DNA from: Mycobacterium sp. OTB74
GTDB lineage: Bacteria; Actinomycetota; Actinomycetes; Mycobacteriales; Mycobacteriaceae
Assembly: GCF_029892685.1 (NCBI RefSeq)
Contig: NZ_JARXVD010000008.1
Location: 153,593-217,592, forward strand
Length of the DNA: 64,000 nt
Reading direction: 5' to 3'
Part shown: positions 51,281 through 60,266 of the stretch, in pieces
Layout: the number at the start of each line of letters is the position of its first letter
How positions within the stretch are numbered: the first letter of the stretch is position 1
The notes under the pieces: model-generated
Told to the model about the DNA's origin: nothing
The model's database searches: none
What the model saw: only the letters and a program-made list of their open reading frames with translations
Program-made: the position numbers and the translations under genes

Positions 51281-52381
51281 CTACCGCCAGATGCGGCCGC
51301 GCAGAATCACCAGCGCCGGGTGGTTGAGCACGCCAGGCTTTCTCGGGTCGTCGTCGTAGCAGGCCAGATCGGCCGAAGCACCGTGCTGTAAACCTGGACG
51401 CCCCAACCACTTTCGAGCATCCCAGCTGGCCGCGCCCAGGGCGTCGGTCGGACTTAGGCCCACTCGCCCGAGTGCGGTGACCTCGTCGGCGATCCGGCCG
51501 TGCGCGATCATGCCGCCGGCGTCGGTGCCGGCATAGATCGGCACCCCGGCCTCAACAGCGGCCCCGACCCGCTGGGCGCACGAGGCGTACAAGTCACGCA
51601 TGTGCTTGGCGTACGTCGGATACTTGGTGGCCTTGTCGGCGATACCCGGGAAATTCTCGATGTTGATCAGCGTCGGAACCAGGGCGGTGCCGTGGGCCAG
51701 CATCAGCTCGATCATGTCTTCGGTGATGCCGGTGCCGTGCTCGATGCAGTCGATCCCGGCATTGATCAGCCCGGGCAGCGCCTCCTCACCGAACACGTGC
51801 GCGGTGACCCGGGCACCGTTGGCGTGGGCGGTGTCGATGGCTTCTTTGAGGACGTCATCGGACCACAGCGGAGCCAGGTCGCCGACGCCGCGATCGATCC
51901 AGTCACCAACCAGCTTCACCCAGCCGTCGCCGCGTCGGGCCTGCTCGGCGACGTAGTGCGGCAGCTGCGACTCGTCCTCGATATCGATGGGCAGTCCAGG
52001 CGTATAGCGCTTGGGCCGAGCCAGATGCCGCCCGGCGCGGATGATCCGCGGCAGGTCGTCGCGGTCGTCGAAGCTGCGGGTGTCCACCGGCGATCCGGCG
52101 TCACGAAGCAGCAGCGCACCCGCTTCCCGTTCGGTCTCGGCTTGGACGACGGCTTCATCGAGCTCGACGGCGCCACCGGGGCCCAGCCCCACGTGGCAGT
52201 GCGCGTCGACCAGCCCGGGGATGATCCAGCCGCCGTCAAAGACGGTGACTACTTCTTCCCCCGTCGCTGCGCTCGCCCCGGCATTGTCCAGCGGCTCTGC
52301 CGAGAGCACACCCTGATGTATCCACCACTGCACAGGTTCACCGTCGGGCAGTCCCCGACCGCGAATGTGCAGAGTGGTCAC
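51281..52381 (-). CDS. Amidohydrolase-family metal-dependent hydrolase (Rv2915c type)
   Basis: A 366-residue amidohydrolase: PGLVDAHCHVGLG (metal-binding His-x-His), WVKLVGDW (the Lys that is carboxylated), TAHVFG and CIEHGTG (further His ligands), and YAGTDAGG (catalytic Asp). It belongs to the imidazolonepropionase/prolidase-like cyclic-amide hydrolases. The substrate is unknown. It begins 1 bp after ffh and is convergent with dacB2; the TetR and PknI genes found between them in M. tuberculosis are absent. Confidence 0.88.
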   Translation of the reverse strand: MTTLHIRGRGLPDGEPVQWWIHQGVLSAEPLDNAGASAATGEEVVTVFDGGWIIPGLVDAHCHVGLGPGGAVELDEAVVQAETEREAGALLLRDAGSPVDTRSFDDRDDLPRIIRAGRHLARPKRYTPGLPIDIEDESQLPHYVAEQARRGDGWVKLVGDWIDRGVGDLAPLWSDDVLKEAIDTAHANGARVTAHVFGEEALPGLINAGIDCIEHGTGITEDMIELMLAHGTALVPTLINIENFPGIADKATKYPTYAKHMRDLYASCAQRVGAAVEAGVPIYAGTDAGGMIAHGRIADEVTALGRVGLSPTDALGAASWDARKWLGRPGLQHGASADLACYDDDPRKPGVLNHPALVILRGRIWR

Positions 52382-52382
52382 G

Positions 52383-53960
52383 CTACTTCTTCGGGAACTT
52401 CAGCTGCGACAGGTCGAAGTCGGCCAGACCGGGCGGCAATTCGTTGAGCCCCTGGGGCATGTTGGACAGGTCCGGGAAGCCACCGGGCAACGCGCTGGGA
52501 TCCATGCCGAACGGGTTGCGTGCTGCCTTTGGCGGCGTCGGGCCGCGCCCGGTCTTCTTACCCTTGCCGGCCTGCTTGTTCTTGCCCTTGGCCGCCTTGC
52601 GAGTGTTCTTGCGGCCGAACGGCATTCCCATTTGTCCGGCCATCGCGGACATCATCTTGCGGGCCTCGAAGAAGCGGTCCACCAGCTGGTTCACGTCGGC
52701 AACGCTGACACCGGAGCCGTTGGCGATGCGCAGTCGGCGCGAGGCGTTGATGATCTTCGGATCGCTGCGCTCAGCCGGGGTCATGCCGCGGATGATGGCC
52801 TGAATGCGGTCCAGGTGGCTGTCGTCGACCGCGGCCAGGGCGTCCTTCATCTGGCCGGCGCCGGGCAGCATGCCCAGCAGATTGCCGATCGGACCCATCT
52901 TGCGGATCATCAGCATCTGCTCGAGGAAGTCCTCCAGCGTCAGCTCACCGGAGCCGATCTTGGCGGCGGCTTCCTCGGCCTTCTGCTGATCAAAGACCTG
53001 CTCGGCCTGCTCGATCAGGGTCAGCACGTCACCCATGCCCAGGATGCGCGAGGCCATCCGGTCCGGGTGGAAGACGTCGAAGTCTTCGAGCTTCTCGCCC
53101 GCAGATGCGAACAGGATCGGCACGCCGGTGACCTCACGGACCGACAGCGCGGCACCGCCGCGGGCGTCGCCATCGAGCTTGGTCAGCACCACACCGGTGA
53201 AGCCGACGCCCGCGCGGAACGCCTCGGCGGTGGTGACGGCGTCCTGACCGATCATGGCGTCCAGGACGAACAGGGTCTCGTCGGGCTTTACGGCGTCGCG
53301 GATCGCGGCGGCCTGGGCCATCAGCTCTTCGTCGATGCCGAGGCGGCCGGCGGTGTCGACGATCACGACGTCGAAGTGCTTGGCCTTGGCCTCGGCCAGA
53401 CCAGCGGCGGCCACCGATACCGGGTCACCCGTGGTCATCTGGTCGATGGTGACGCCGTCGGGCGAGACGCCGGGATGCGGCGCGAAGACACTGACGCCGG
53501 CGCGTTCACCGACGATCTGCAGCTGGTTGACCGCACCTGGGCGCTGCAGGTCGCAGGCCACCAACAGCGGCGTATGTCCTTGTTCGGCAAGCCATTTCGA
53601 CAGCTTGCCGGCCAGGGTCGTCTTACCCGAACCCTGCAGACCGGCCAGCATGATGACCGTCGGCGGGGTCTTGGCAAAGGCCAGTTGACGCGTCTCACCG
53701 CCGAGGATGCCGATCAGTTCCTCGTTGACAATCTTGACGACCTGCTGCGCCGGGTTCAGCGCGCCGGAAACCTCCGCGCCCTTGGCGCGCTGCTTGATCC
53801 GGCCGATGAATTCACGCGTGACCGGCAGCGATACGTCGGCCTCGAGCAGGGCCAGGCGGATCTCACGGGCGGTGGCATCGATATCCGCGTCGGTCAGTCG
53901 GCCTTTGCCGCGCAGACCCGACAGCGCACCGGTCAACCGGTCGGACAGGGATTCAAACAC
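52383..53960 (-). CDS. ffh: Signal recognition particle GTPase Ffh
   Basis: A 525-residue SRP54. The N domain starts MFESLSDRLTGALSGLRGKG. The G domain has G1 GLQGSGKTTLAGKL, DTAGRLGIDEEL and TKLDGDARGG. The Met-rich M domain has LLGMLPGAGQMKD, MTPAERSDPKIINASRRLRI, GSGVSVADVNQLVDRFFEAR and MMSAMAGQMGMPF. A basic/proline tail follows. It targets nascent membrane proteins to FtsY, which is encoded 5 kb upstream in this window. Starts with a GTG at 53960. Confidence 0.97.
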   Translation of the reverse strand: MFESLSDRLTGALSGLRGKGRLTDADIDATAREIRLALLEADVSLPVTREFIGRIKQRAKGAEVSGALNPAQQVVKIVNEELIGILGGETRQLAFAKTPPTVIMLAGLQGSGKTTLAGKLSKWLAEQGHTPLLVACDLQRPGAVNQLQIVGERAGVSVFAPHPGVSPDGVTIDQMTTGDPVSVAAAGLAEAKAKHFDVVIVDTAGRLGIDEELMAQAAAIRDAVKPDETLFVLDAMIGQDAVTTAEAFRAGVGFTGVVLTKLDGDARGGAALSVREVTGVPILFASAGEKLEDFDVFHPDRMASRILGMGDVLTLIEQAEQVFDQQKAEEAAAKIGSGELTLEDFLEQMLMIRKMGPIGNLLGMLPGAGQMKDALAAVDDSHLDRIQAIIRGMTPAERSDPKIINASRRLRIANGSGVSVADVNQLVDRFFEARKMMSAMAGQMGMPFGRKNTRKAAKGKNKQAGKGKKTGRGPTPPKAARNPFGMDPSALPGGFPDLSNMPQGLNELPPGLADFDLSQLKFPKK

Positions 53961-54008
53961 GTGGTTAGCCTAGCGGCCCGGCAAAAGTAGTGTGGTTGCG
54001 CGCCCGCG

Positions 54009-54315
54009 TCAGCTGAACATCCCGGTGACGTTGGTCTCGGTCGACTGCATGGTCCCCGAAGCGCCCTCGGCCGCGGCAACCAACCGGGCCGGCGTCTCGT
54101 TCACCCTATCGGCCTTGTCATGCAATTTCTGCTGTTCAGCCTGGTACGACGCGGAGCCTTCGCCACCCCAGACATCCGAGAGATCTGCAAGCTCGCGCGC
54201 TCTTCGTCAAAAGGGCTTTCACCCTGACCTGCTCGGCCTTGAGCTGCTAGACCGCGCTGTTGATATTCGGGAAATTCCATTTCTGATCCTGGCTGCTCGG
54301 TGCCGGCCCAGTCAT
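54009..54315 (-). pseudogene. Decayed WXG100 (EsxA-like) gene
   Basis: The minus strand reads MTGPAPSSQDQKWNFPNINS from ATG 54315, meets an in-frame TAG at 54247-54249, continues QLKAEQVRVKALLTKSA, then needs a one-base shift to read ELADLSDVWGGEGSASYQAE, and ends QSTETNVTGMFS-stop at 54009. The central Trp-x-Gly (VWGGEG), the length of about 100 residues and the ending NVTGMF are those of EsxA-type type VII secretion substrates. A nonsense codon and a frameshift make it a pseudogene. It lies between glnD and ffh, where M. tuberculosis has an unrelated gene. Confidence 0.75.
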
Positions 54316-54329
54316 CACATGCCCCCTGG

Positions 54330-54420
54330 AATCTCAGATGTTCATGGCTTGGGTCAAAGACGTGGCCCCCGAATTCTCGGGTCCGACCACACTCAACTGG
54401 TCGCCGACGTCGGCTTGGGT
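54330..54420 (-). pseudogene. 3' remnant of an EsxB-like partner gene
   Basis: Just upstream of the EsxA-like relic a frame reads [20 protein letters not shown], then SLTQAMNI-stop, ending at about 54340. esxB-type genes normally sit directly before esxA, and the position and small helical composition fit. The 5' part overlaps the end of glnD and is lost. Tentative. Confidence 0.4.
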
Positions 54421-56873
54421 GGGGCCGGCAAGATCGCGTATAGGTCGCGCTCGAACTCCGTCAGGGACTCCGGCGTGCCGGTCGCTCCCTCCGGCACCAC
54501 AAGGCCGAACGCATCGACCACAGTCGCGCCCAGCGTCGTCACCTTGGCCCAGGAGATGTTGAAGCCCGTGCGCTCGATCACCGCGGCCAGACGAGCAAGC
54601 AGTCCGGGTCGGTCGTCGCTGCGGATCTGCACCACCAGCTCGCCACCCGAGGAGCCGTCGAACCAGAGCACCCGCGGCGGTGCCACGGTCTGGTGACCAG
54701 GCACCGCGTCGGGGATGTCTCCGGCACGCCGGGAACTGGCGGGTGTTTCCTCATCGCGCTGCTCCAGCGAGCCGATCACGTCGAGATCGCCGTCAAGGGC
54801 CAGGAGGAACTGCTGCCGCAGCAGTTCGGCGGCAGGCGGTGACCCGAAATGCGGTGACACCACAAAGGTATTGATCGCCAATCCCTCATAGATGTTGACC
54901 GACGCCGAATACACCCGCAGCGAGTTGAGCGCCAACACCCCGGATGCCTTGGACAGCAACCCCACTCGATCGGGAGCAATGATGGTCACGTTGAAGATGT
55001 GCGGGCTGCTCCCCGGGTTGAGCTCGACGTGTACACCGGCTTCGGCGGCAAGCGAAAGATGGTGCGGGTCAATCGGATCGGGTTGTGGCAGCGGCTCGCC
55101 CGCCATCACCATTCGGCAGCGGCGAACCAGGTCGCCGATCAATGAGGCTTTCCAGTCGCCCCACACGCCGGGACCGGTAGCCAGCGAGTCCGCCTCGGCC
55201 AGCGCATGCAGCAGTTCCAGCAGCAGTGCGTCGCCGCCGAGGCAGTCGACGACGACCGCAATGGTCTTCGGATCCTGCAGGTCTCGACGGGTGGCGGTGT
55301 CGGGCAACAACAGGTGGTACCGGACCATCTTCGACAGGGTCTCGATGTCACCGGGCCACATTCCCAACCGGGTGCCGATCTGCTCGGCCAACTCGGCGCC
55401 GATCACGCTGTGGTCTCCACCGCGTCCCTTGCCAATGTCATGCAGCAGCGCCCCCAGCACCAAAAGGTCAGGCCTGGCCACTCGGGTGGTGAAAGCGCTT
55501 GCCCGGGAGACTGTTTCGATCATGTGGCGATCGACGGTCCAAATATGCACGACGTCGCGCGGAGGCAGGTCACGCACCGCACCCCATTCGGGGAACAATC
55601 TGCCCCACAGGCCCGTGCGGTCCAATGCCTCGACCGTGGCTACCGCACCCGGACCGGCCCCCAGCATCACCAGCAGGTCGTTGAGCGCTTCGGTCGGCCA
55701 GGGTGTCCGAAGCTCCGGCGCGGAGTCGCCGAGCCTCGCCAACGTCGAGGCAGCCATCGGCAAGCCGGTGGTGGCCGACGCCGAGGCCACCCGCAGGATC
55801 AGGCCCGGGTCACGCTGTGGCTTGGCATCCCTGGCCAGGATGACCTCGCCGCCGTATTCCAGCACCCCCTCGTCGAGTGGGCGGCGCACCGGGCGGCGCA
55901 ACGCGGCAAACCCCCTGCGCGGCAATGCATTGCCCGCGGTTCGGATACCGGCGTCGACGTAGTAGCTGATAGTCCGAGCCGAATCACTGATCGTCCTGGC
56001 CAGGTCGAAGCGGTCCCCTATACCCAGCGCGGAACCGACCTCGTCGGCGTACTGCGCCAGCAGCATCTCGCGTCCCTTGTGCGAGATGCGGTGTAGTTCA
56101 GTGCGAACGTTGAGCAGCGCAAGGTGCGCCTCGCCGAGAGTTCCGGTCGGTGAGGCCAGCGAACGACTCGGGTAGACATCAGCCAGCTGAGCGATGGAAA
56201 GCGCGTTGAGCAATTGCACATCGCGCAGTCCGCCGCGACCGTTCTTCAAATCCGGTTCCGCGCGATGTGCGATCTGTCCCGAACGCTGCCAACGCAATTC
56301 GGCATGCTCGATGAGTTCGGTGAAGCGCGGGGCGATCCCGGTGCGCCACTGCCGCCTGGCCCCGCCGATCAACAACGACGACAGGTCGGAATCGCCGGCG
56401 ATGTGCCGGGCGTCGAGCATCGCCAGGCCCACCGACACGTCGGCGGCGGCGGTCTTGAGTGCCTCCGGCACGGTTCGGACGCTGTGGTCGATGTGAATGT
56501 TCGCGTCCCACAGCGGATACCACAACGACTCGGCAACTTCGGTAACCGTCTCCTTGGGCAGGTCGTCATGCAGGATCATCAGATCCAGATCGGAGTACGG
56601 CAGCATTTCGCGCCGCCCCAGACCGCCGGTGGCAATGATGGCGAACCCACTGGTCCCGGTGATGCCGATCTCCGTTGCCTTTGTGGCAAGCCAGAATTCG
56701 TACAGATCAACCAACGCTTCCCGCAACGCCGCCGAATCCAGTCTGTGGGCGCCACCGTCGAGCAGTTGGTCTGCCGCGGTGGCCAGATCTGTTGCCGGAC
56801 GAGGTGATCCCGCCACCGGAGCCTTCGGGGGCTCCGACGCGCCGGTGGCGGGATCTGGTGTCTGCATAGTCAT
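54393..56873 (-). CDS. glnD: [Protein-PII] uridylyltransferase GlnD
   Basis: An 826-residue nitrogen-status enzyme that modifies and demodifies PII (GlnB) in response to glutamine. Domains in order: nucleotidyltransferase with [20 protein letters not shown] (G-x-G-R...D-x-D, about residue 82), helical linker, HD hydrolase ([20 protein letters not shown], about residue 455), and two ACT domains ([40 protein letters not shown]). All motifs are intact. In actinobacteria the homologue adenylylates PII. It is last in amt-glnB-glnD, 17 bp after glnB. Its last codons abut decayed esx sequence. Confidence 0.95.
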   Translation of the reverse strand: MTMQTPDPATGASEPPKAPVAGSPRPATDLATAADQLLDGGAHRLDSAALREALVDLYEFWLATKATEIGITGTSGFAIIATGGLGRREMLPYSDLDLMILHDDLPKETVTEVAESLWYPLWDANIHIDHSVRTVPEALKTAAADVSVGLAMLDARHIAGDSDLSSLLIGGARRQWRTGIAPRFTELIEHAELRWQRSGQIAHRAEPDLKNGRGGLRDVQLLNALSIAQLADVYPSRSLASPTGTLGEAHLALLNVRTELHRISHKGREMLLAQYADEVGSALGIGDRFDLARTISDSARTISYYVDAGIRTAGNALPRRGFAALRRPVRRPLDEGVLEYGGEVILARDAKPQRDPGLILRVASASATTGLPMAASTLARLGDSAPELRTPWPTEALNDLLVMLGAGPGAVATVEALDRTGLWGRLFPEWGAVRDLPPRDVVHIWTVDRHMIETVSRASAFTTRVARPDLLVLGALLHDIGKGRGGDHSVIGAELAEQIGTRLGMWPGDIETLSKMVRYHLLLPDTATRRDLQDPKTIAVVVDCLGGDALLLELLHALAEADSLATGPGVWGDWKASLIGDLVRRCRMVMAGEPLPQPDPIDPHHLSLAAEAGVHVELNPGSSPHIFNVTIIAPDRVGLLSKASGVLALNSLRVYSASVNIYEGLAINTFVVSPHFGSPPAAELLRQQFLLALDGDLDVIGSLEQRDEETPASSRRAGDIPDAVPGHQTVAPPRVLWFDGSSGGELVVQIRSDDRPGLLARLAAVIERTGFNISWAKVTTLGATVVDAFGLVVPEGATGTPESLTEFERDLYAILPAPPKPTSATS

Positions 56874-56890
56874 TGCCGATTCAACGCCGG

Positions 56891-57289
<399 letters not shown>

Positions 57290-58609
57290 TCACGCGAATT
57301 CATATGCGGTCTCCGCGTGTTCAGCCTCGTCGATGCCGGTGGCCTCGTCCTCGCGGTCGAGCCGCAGGCCGACGGTGTACTTGACGATCAAGGCCAAGAT
57401 AGCCGTCCCGATCGCGGAGTACGCGAGCACCGCGAAAGCGCCGACGGCCTGACGCCACAACTGGTCGAAACCGCCCCCGTAAAACAAGCCGACAACACCG
57501 GCCGGAGCCTCCTTGGCGGCCACCAGCCCGACCATCAGTGTGCCGAACAGACCACCGATCATGTGCACACCGACGACGTCGAGCGCGTCGTCGAAGCCCA
57601 ACTTGAACTTCAGGCCGACCGCAAGGGCACAGACAATGCCGGCGCCCACACCGATCGCCAGCGCGCCGAGGACGTTGACCGAGGAGCAGGACGGGGTGAT
57701 GGCGACCAGGCCGGCCACGATGCCCGACGCCGCACCCAGGGAGGTGGCGTGTCCATCGCGAATCCGCTCAGTGAGCAGCCAGCCGAGCATCGCACTGCCG
57801 GTTGCGACCGTGGTGGTGATGAAGGTCGACGCTGCGGCCCCGTCCGCGCTGAGGGCGGAACCGGCGTTGAAGCCGTACCAACCGAACCACAGCAGGCCGG
57901 CGCCCAGCATGACGAACGGCAGGTTGTGGGGCCGGATCATGGCACCCGGCCAACCCGTGCGCTTGCCCAGGATGATCGCCAACACCAGACCCGCAGTACC
58001 GGAGTTGATGTGCACCGCGGTGCCACCGGCGAAGTCAATTGCCTTGAGGTTGTTGGCGATCCAGCCACCGTGCTGACCGGTCACGCCGTCGAAGGCGAAT
58101 ACCCAGTGCGCCACCGGGAAGTAGACGAAGGTGGCCCACAGGCCCGCGAACAGCAGCCAGCCACCGAACTTGAGACGGTCTGCGACGGCGCCGGAGACCA
58201 GCGCCACGGTGATGATCGCGAACATCAGCTGGAAGGCTACGAACACCAGCTGCGGGATGGTCCCGGCCAGCGGGATCTTCACTGCCGCGGTCGCTCCTGC
58301 GGCCAGGTGCGGGACCAGCGAGTTGCCGCCGATGAGCCCTTTGAGACCCCAGTACTGGGTCGGATCACCGAACAGATGGAACTTGTCATTGCCGAAGGCC
58401 AGCGAGTAGCCGTACAGCACCCACAACACGGTGACGACACCCATGGCGCTGATGCTCATCATGATCATGTTGAGCACGCCCTTGGCGCGAACCATGCCGC
58501 CGTAGAAGAACGCCAGACCCGGCGTCATCAACAACACGAGAGCCGAACTTGCCAGCATCCATGCCGTATCACCGGTGTCCGGTGTGCCCAATATCGGGAA
58601 TCCATCCAC
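57290..58609 (-). CDS. amt: Ammonium transporter Amt
   Basis: A 439-residue Amt/Mep/Rh channel with 11 hydrophobic segments. Signatures: TPGLAFFYGGMVRAKGVLNM, the twin-His motif partners VHINSGTAGLVLAIILGKRT (first His) and VHMIGGLFGTLMVGL (second His), and FNAGSALSADGAAASTFITT. It moves ammonium and is gated by GlnB, encoded next. A GlnR box is present 70-110 bp upstream of the start, so expression should rise under nitrogen limitation. Confidence 0.96.
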   Translation of the reverse strand: MDGFPILGTPDTGDTAWMLASSALVLLMTPGLAFFYGGMVRAKGVLNMIMMSISAMGVVTVLWVLYGYSLAFGNDKFHLFGDPTQYWGLKGLIGGNSLVPHLAAGATAAVKIPLAGTIPQLVFVAFQLMFAIITVALVSGAVADRLKFGGWLLFAGLWATFVYFPVAHWVFAFDGVTGQHGGWIANNLKAIDFAGGTAVHINSGTAGLVLAIILGKRTGWPGAMIRPHNLPFVMLGAGLLWFGWYGFNAGSALSADGAAASTFITTTVATGSAMLGWLLTERIRDGHATSLGAASGIVAGLVAITPSCSSVNVLGALAIGVGAGIVCALAVGLKFKLGFDDALDVVGVHMIGGLFGTLMVGLVAAKEAPAGVVGLFYGGGFDQLWRQAVGAFAVLAYSAIGTAILALIVKYTVGLRLDREDEATGIDEAEHAETAYEFA

Positions 58610-58680
58610 TGGCTGCTTCCTCCTTCACCCATGTCACGGTCAGGCACCGTTGACCTAGGCCAGAACTTTGCGCAGTGGTT

Positions 58681-58719
58681 GTTTCACCTACGACGCACGG
58701 GTGTTTCGCCCGTGTGAAC
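58681..58719 (-). promoter_or_regulatory. GlnR box upstream of the amt-glnB-glnD operon
   Basis: On the minus strand the sequence reads TTCAC-n6-GAAAC-n6-GCGTC-n6-GAAAC. The two GAAAC elements are exactly 22 bp apart (58703-58707 and 58681-58685 as GTTTC), the spacing of the actinobacterial GlnR consensus gTnAC-n6-GAAAC repeated. The second upstream half is weak. GlnR control of amt operons is well established in mycobacteria. Confidence 0.8.
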
Positions 58720-58844
58720 GGATCGGGGTATTCGGTTTCGCGACGGTAAATGCGTGCGAATCTGCGGCTGCAGCGCCGCCCAGCAGACACCTGTGTCCCC
58801 AACACGCCCAGGATTGCAAAGTATTTGCGACTGGTCGCAGAAAC

Positions 58845-60197
58845 TCAGCCCAGTAGAGCGTCGACGAACGCGGCCGGCTCGAATGGGGCCAGATCGTCCG
58901 GCCCCTCACCCAGCCCGACGAGTTTGACCGGCACCCCGAGCTCCTGCTGCACACGGAAAACGATGCCGCCCTTGGCCGTTCCGTCGAGTTTGGTCAGCAC
59001 CACGCCGGTGATGTCGACAACCTCGGCGAACACCCGGGCCTGCGGCAGGCTGTTCTGACCGATGGTGGCGTCCAGTACCAGCAGCACTTCGTCGACCTTT
59101 GCACGCTTCTCGACCACGCGCTTGACCTTGCCCAACTCGTCCATCAGACCGGTCTTGGTGTGCAACCGGCCCGCGGTGTCGACCACCACGACATCGGCGC
59201 CCGCATCGACGCCCTTGTCCACCGCGTCGAACGCCACCGACGCGGGGTCGGCGGCTTCGGGGCCGCGCACGACGTCGGCGCCGACTCGGGCACCCCAGCT
59301 CTGCAACTGGTCGGCGGCTGCGGCTCGGAACGTGTCGGCCGCGCCGAGAACGACCCGGCGGCCGTCGGCGATCAGGACCCGGGCCAGCTTTCCGACCGTG
59401 GTCGTCTTACCGGCGCCGTTGACCCCGACAACCAGCAGCACAGACGGCTTGTCGGCATGCGGTAGCGCCTTGATCGAGCGATCCAGATCGGGCCGCAGTT
59501 CCTTGATCAGCACCTCGCGCAGCACCGCGCGGGCGTCGGCCTCGGTACGCACGCTGGCCTCGCCCATCCGGGTGCGCAGCGCACTGACCACCGATTCGGT
59601 GGCGGTGGGGCCGAGGTCGGCGATCAGCAGGGTGTCCTCGATCTCCTCCCAGGAGTCCTCGTCCAGGTCGCCACCGCCGAGCAGGCCCAGCATGCTGCGG
59701 CCGAGCGCGGTCTGAGACTTGGCCAGGCGGCCACGCAGCCGTTCCAGCCGGCCTGCGGTCGGGGCGATCTCTTCTCGGGGCTCGGGTTCGGGCTCCGGCT
59801 CCGGTTCCGCCTCGGGCGCGGGCTGGAGTTCCAGCTCTGGCTGGGGTTCCGGCTCGGCCTCGGGCTCAGGTGCTGCAACTTCCGGCTCGGGGACCACCAC
59901 GGGTTCGGGCTCTGGTTCGGGCAGTTGAACGTCGGAAATCGTTCGTTTCGGGGCATCCCTGGGGATTTCCGCATCGTCGCCGACTGTCGGTAGACGTTCG
60001 GCGGTATCGGAGCTGCTGAAGGTGATGCCGGACGACGCGGTATAGCCACCAGAACGGTCGATCTGTTGCTTTCCTGGCGCCTTTTCGGGCGCGGACAGCG
60101 AGATGCGGCTCCGGCGGTAACGGACGAGTCCGACAGCCAGAGCGACGACAACAAGAACAGCAACGACCGCGAGCGCGATCCAGAGACCTTCCGACAC
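58845..60197 (-). CDS. ftsY: Signal recognition particle receptor FtsY
   Basis: A 450-residue SRP receptor. It opens with a membrane helix (LWIALAVVAVLVVVALAVGL), then an acidic Pro-Glu repeat region (about residues 90-145, runs of EPEPE), and the NG GTPase domain from about 150: VGVNGAGKTTTVGKL, DTAGRLHTK, TKLDGTAKGGI and the ending VGLGEGPDDLAPFEPAAFVD. It docks Ffh-ribosome complexes at the membrane. It is transcribed after smc (gap about 70 bp), as in other mycobacteria. Confidence 0.97.
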   Translation of the reverse strand: MSEGLWIALAVVAVLVVVALAVGLVRYRRSRISLSAPEKAPGKQQIDRSGGYTASSGITFSSSDTAERLPTVGDDAEIPRDAPKRTISDVQLPEPEPEPVVVPEPEVAAPEPEAEPEPQPELELQPAPEAEPEPEPEPEPREEIAPTAGRLERLRGRLAKSQTALGRSMLGLLGGGDLDEDSWEEIEDTLLIADLGPTATESVVSALRTRMGEASVRTEADARAVLREVLIKELRPDLDRSIKALPHADKPSVLLVVGVNGAGKTTTVGKLARVLIADGRRVVLGAADTFRAAAADQLQSWGARVGADVVRGPEAADPASVAFDAVDKGVDAGADVVVVDTAGRLHTKTGLMDELGKVKRVVEKRAKVDEVLLVLDATIGQNSLPQARVFAEVVDITGVVLTKLDGTAKGGIVFRVQQELGVPVKLVGLGEGPDDLAPFEPAAFVDALLG

Positions 60198-60266
60198 GGT
60201 GCCATTCTGTCAGCACCGTTGAGGCGACATCGTGTCAGCGGTGGCGACCGCAGCGCGAGGCCTTGG

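Noticed and set aside
52365..53990. 541-codon plus-strand open frame opposite ffh
   Set aside because: Antisense shadow of ffh; low-complexity Gln/Asp/Gly-rich translation and no ribosome binding site.
57317..58717. 466-codon plus-strand open frame opposite amt
   Set aside because: Mirror of amt in high-GC DNA; Gln/Asp/His-rich composition with no motif, while amt on the other strand has clear family signatures.
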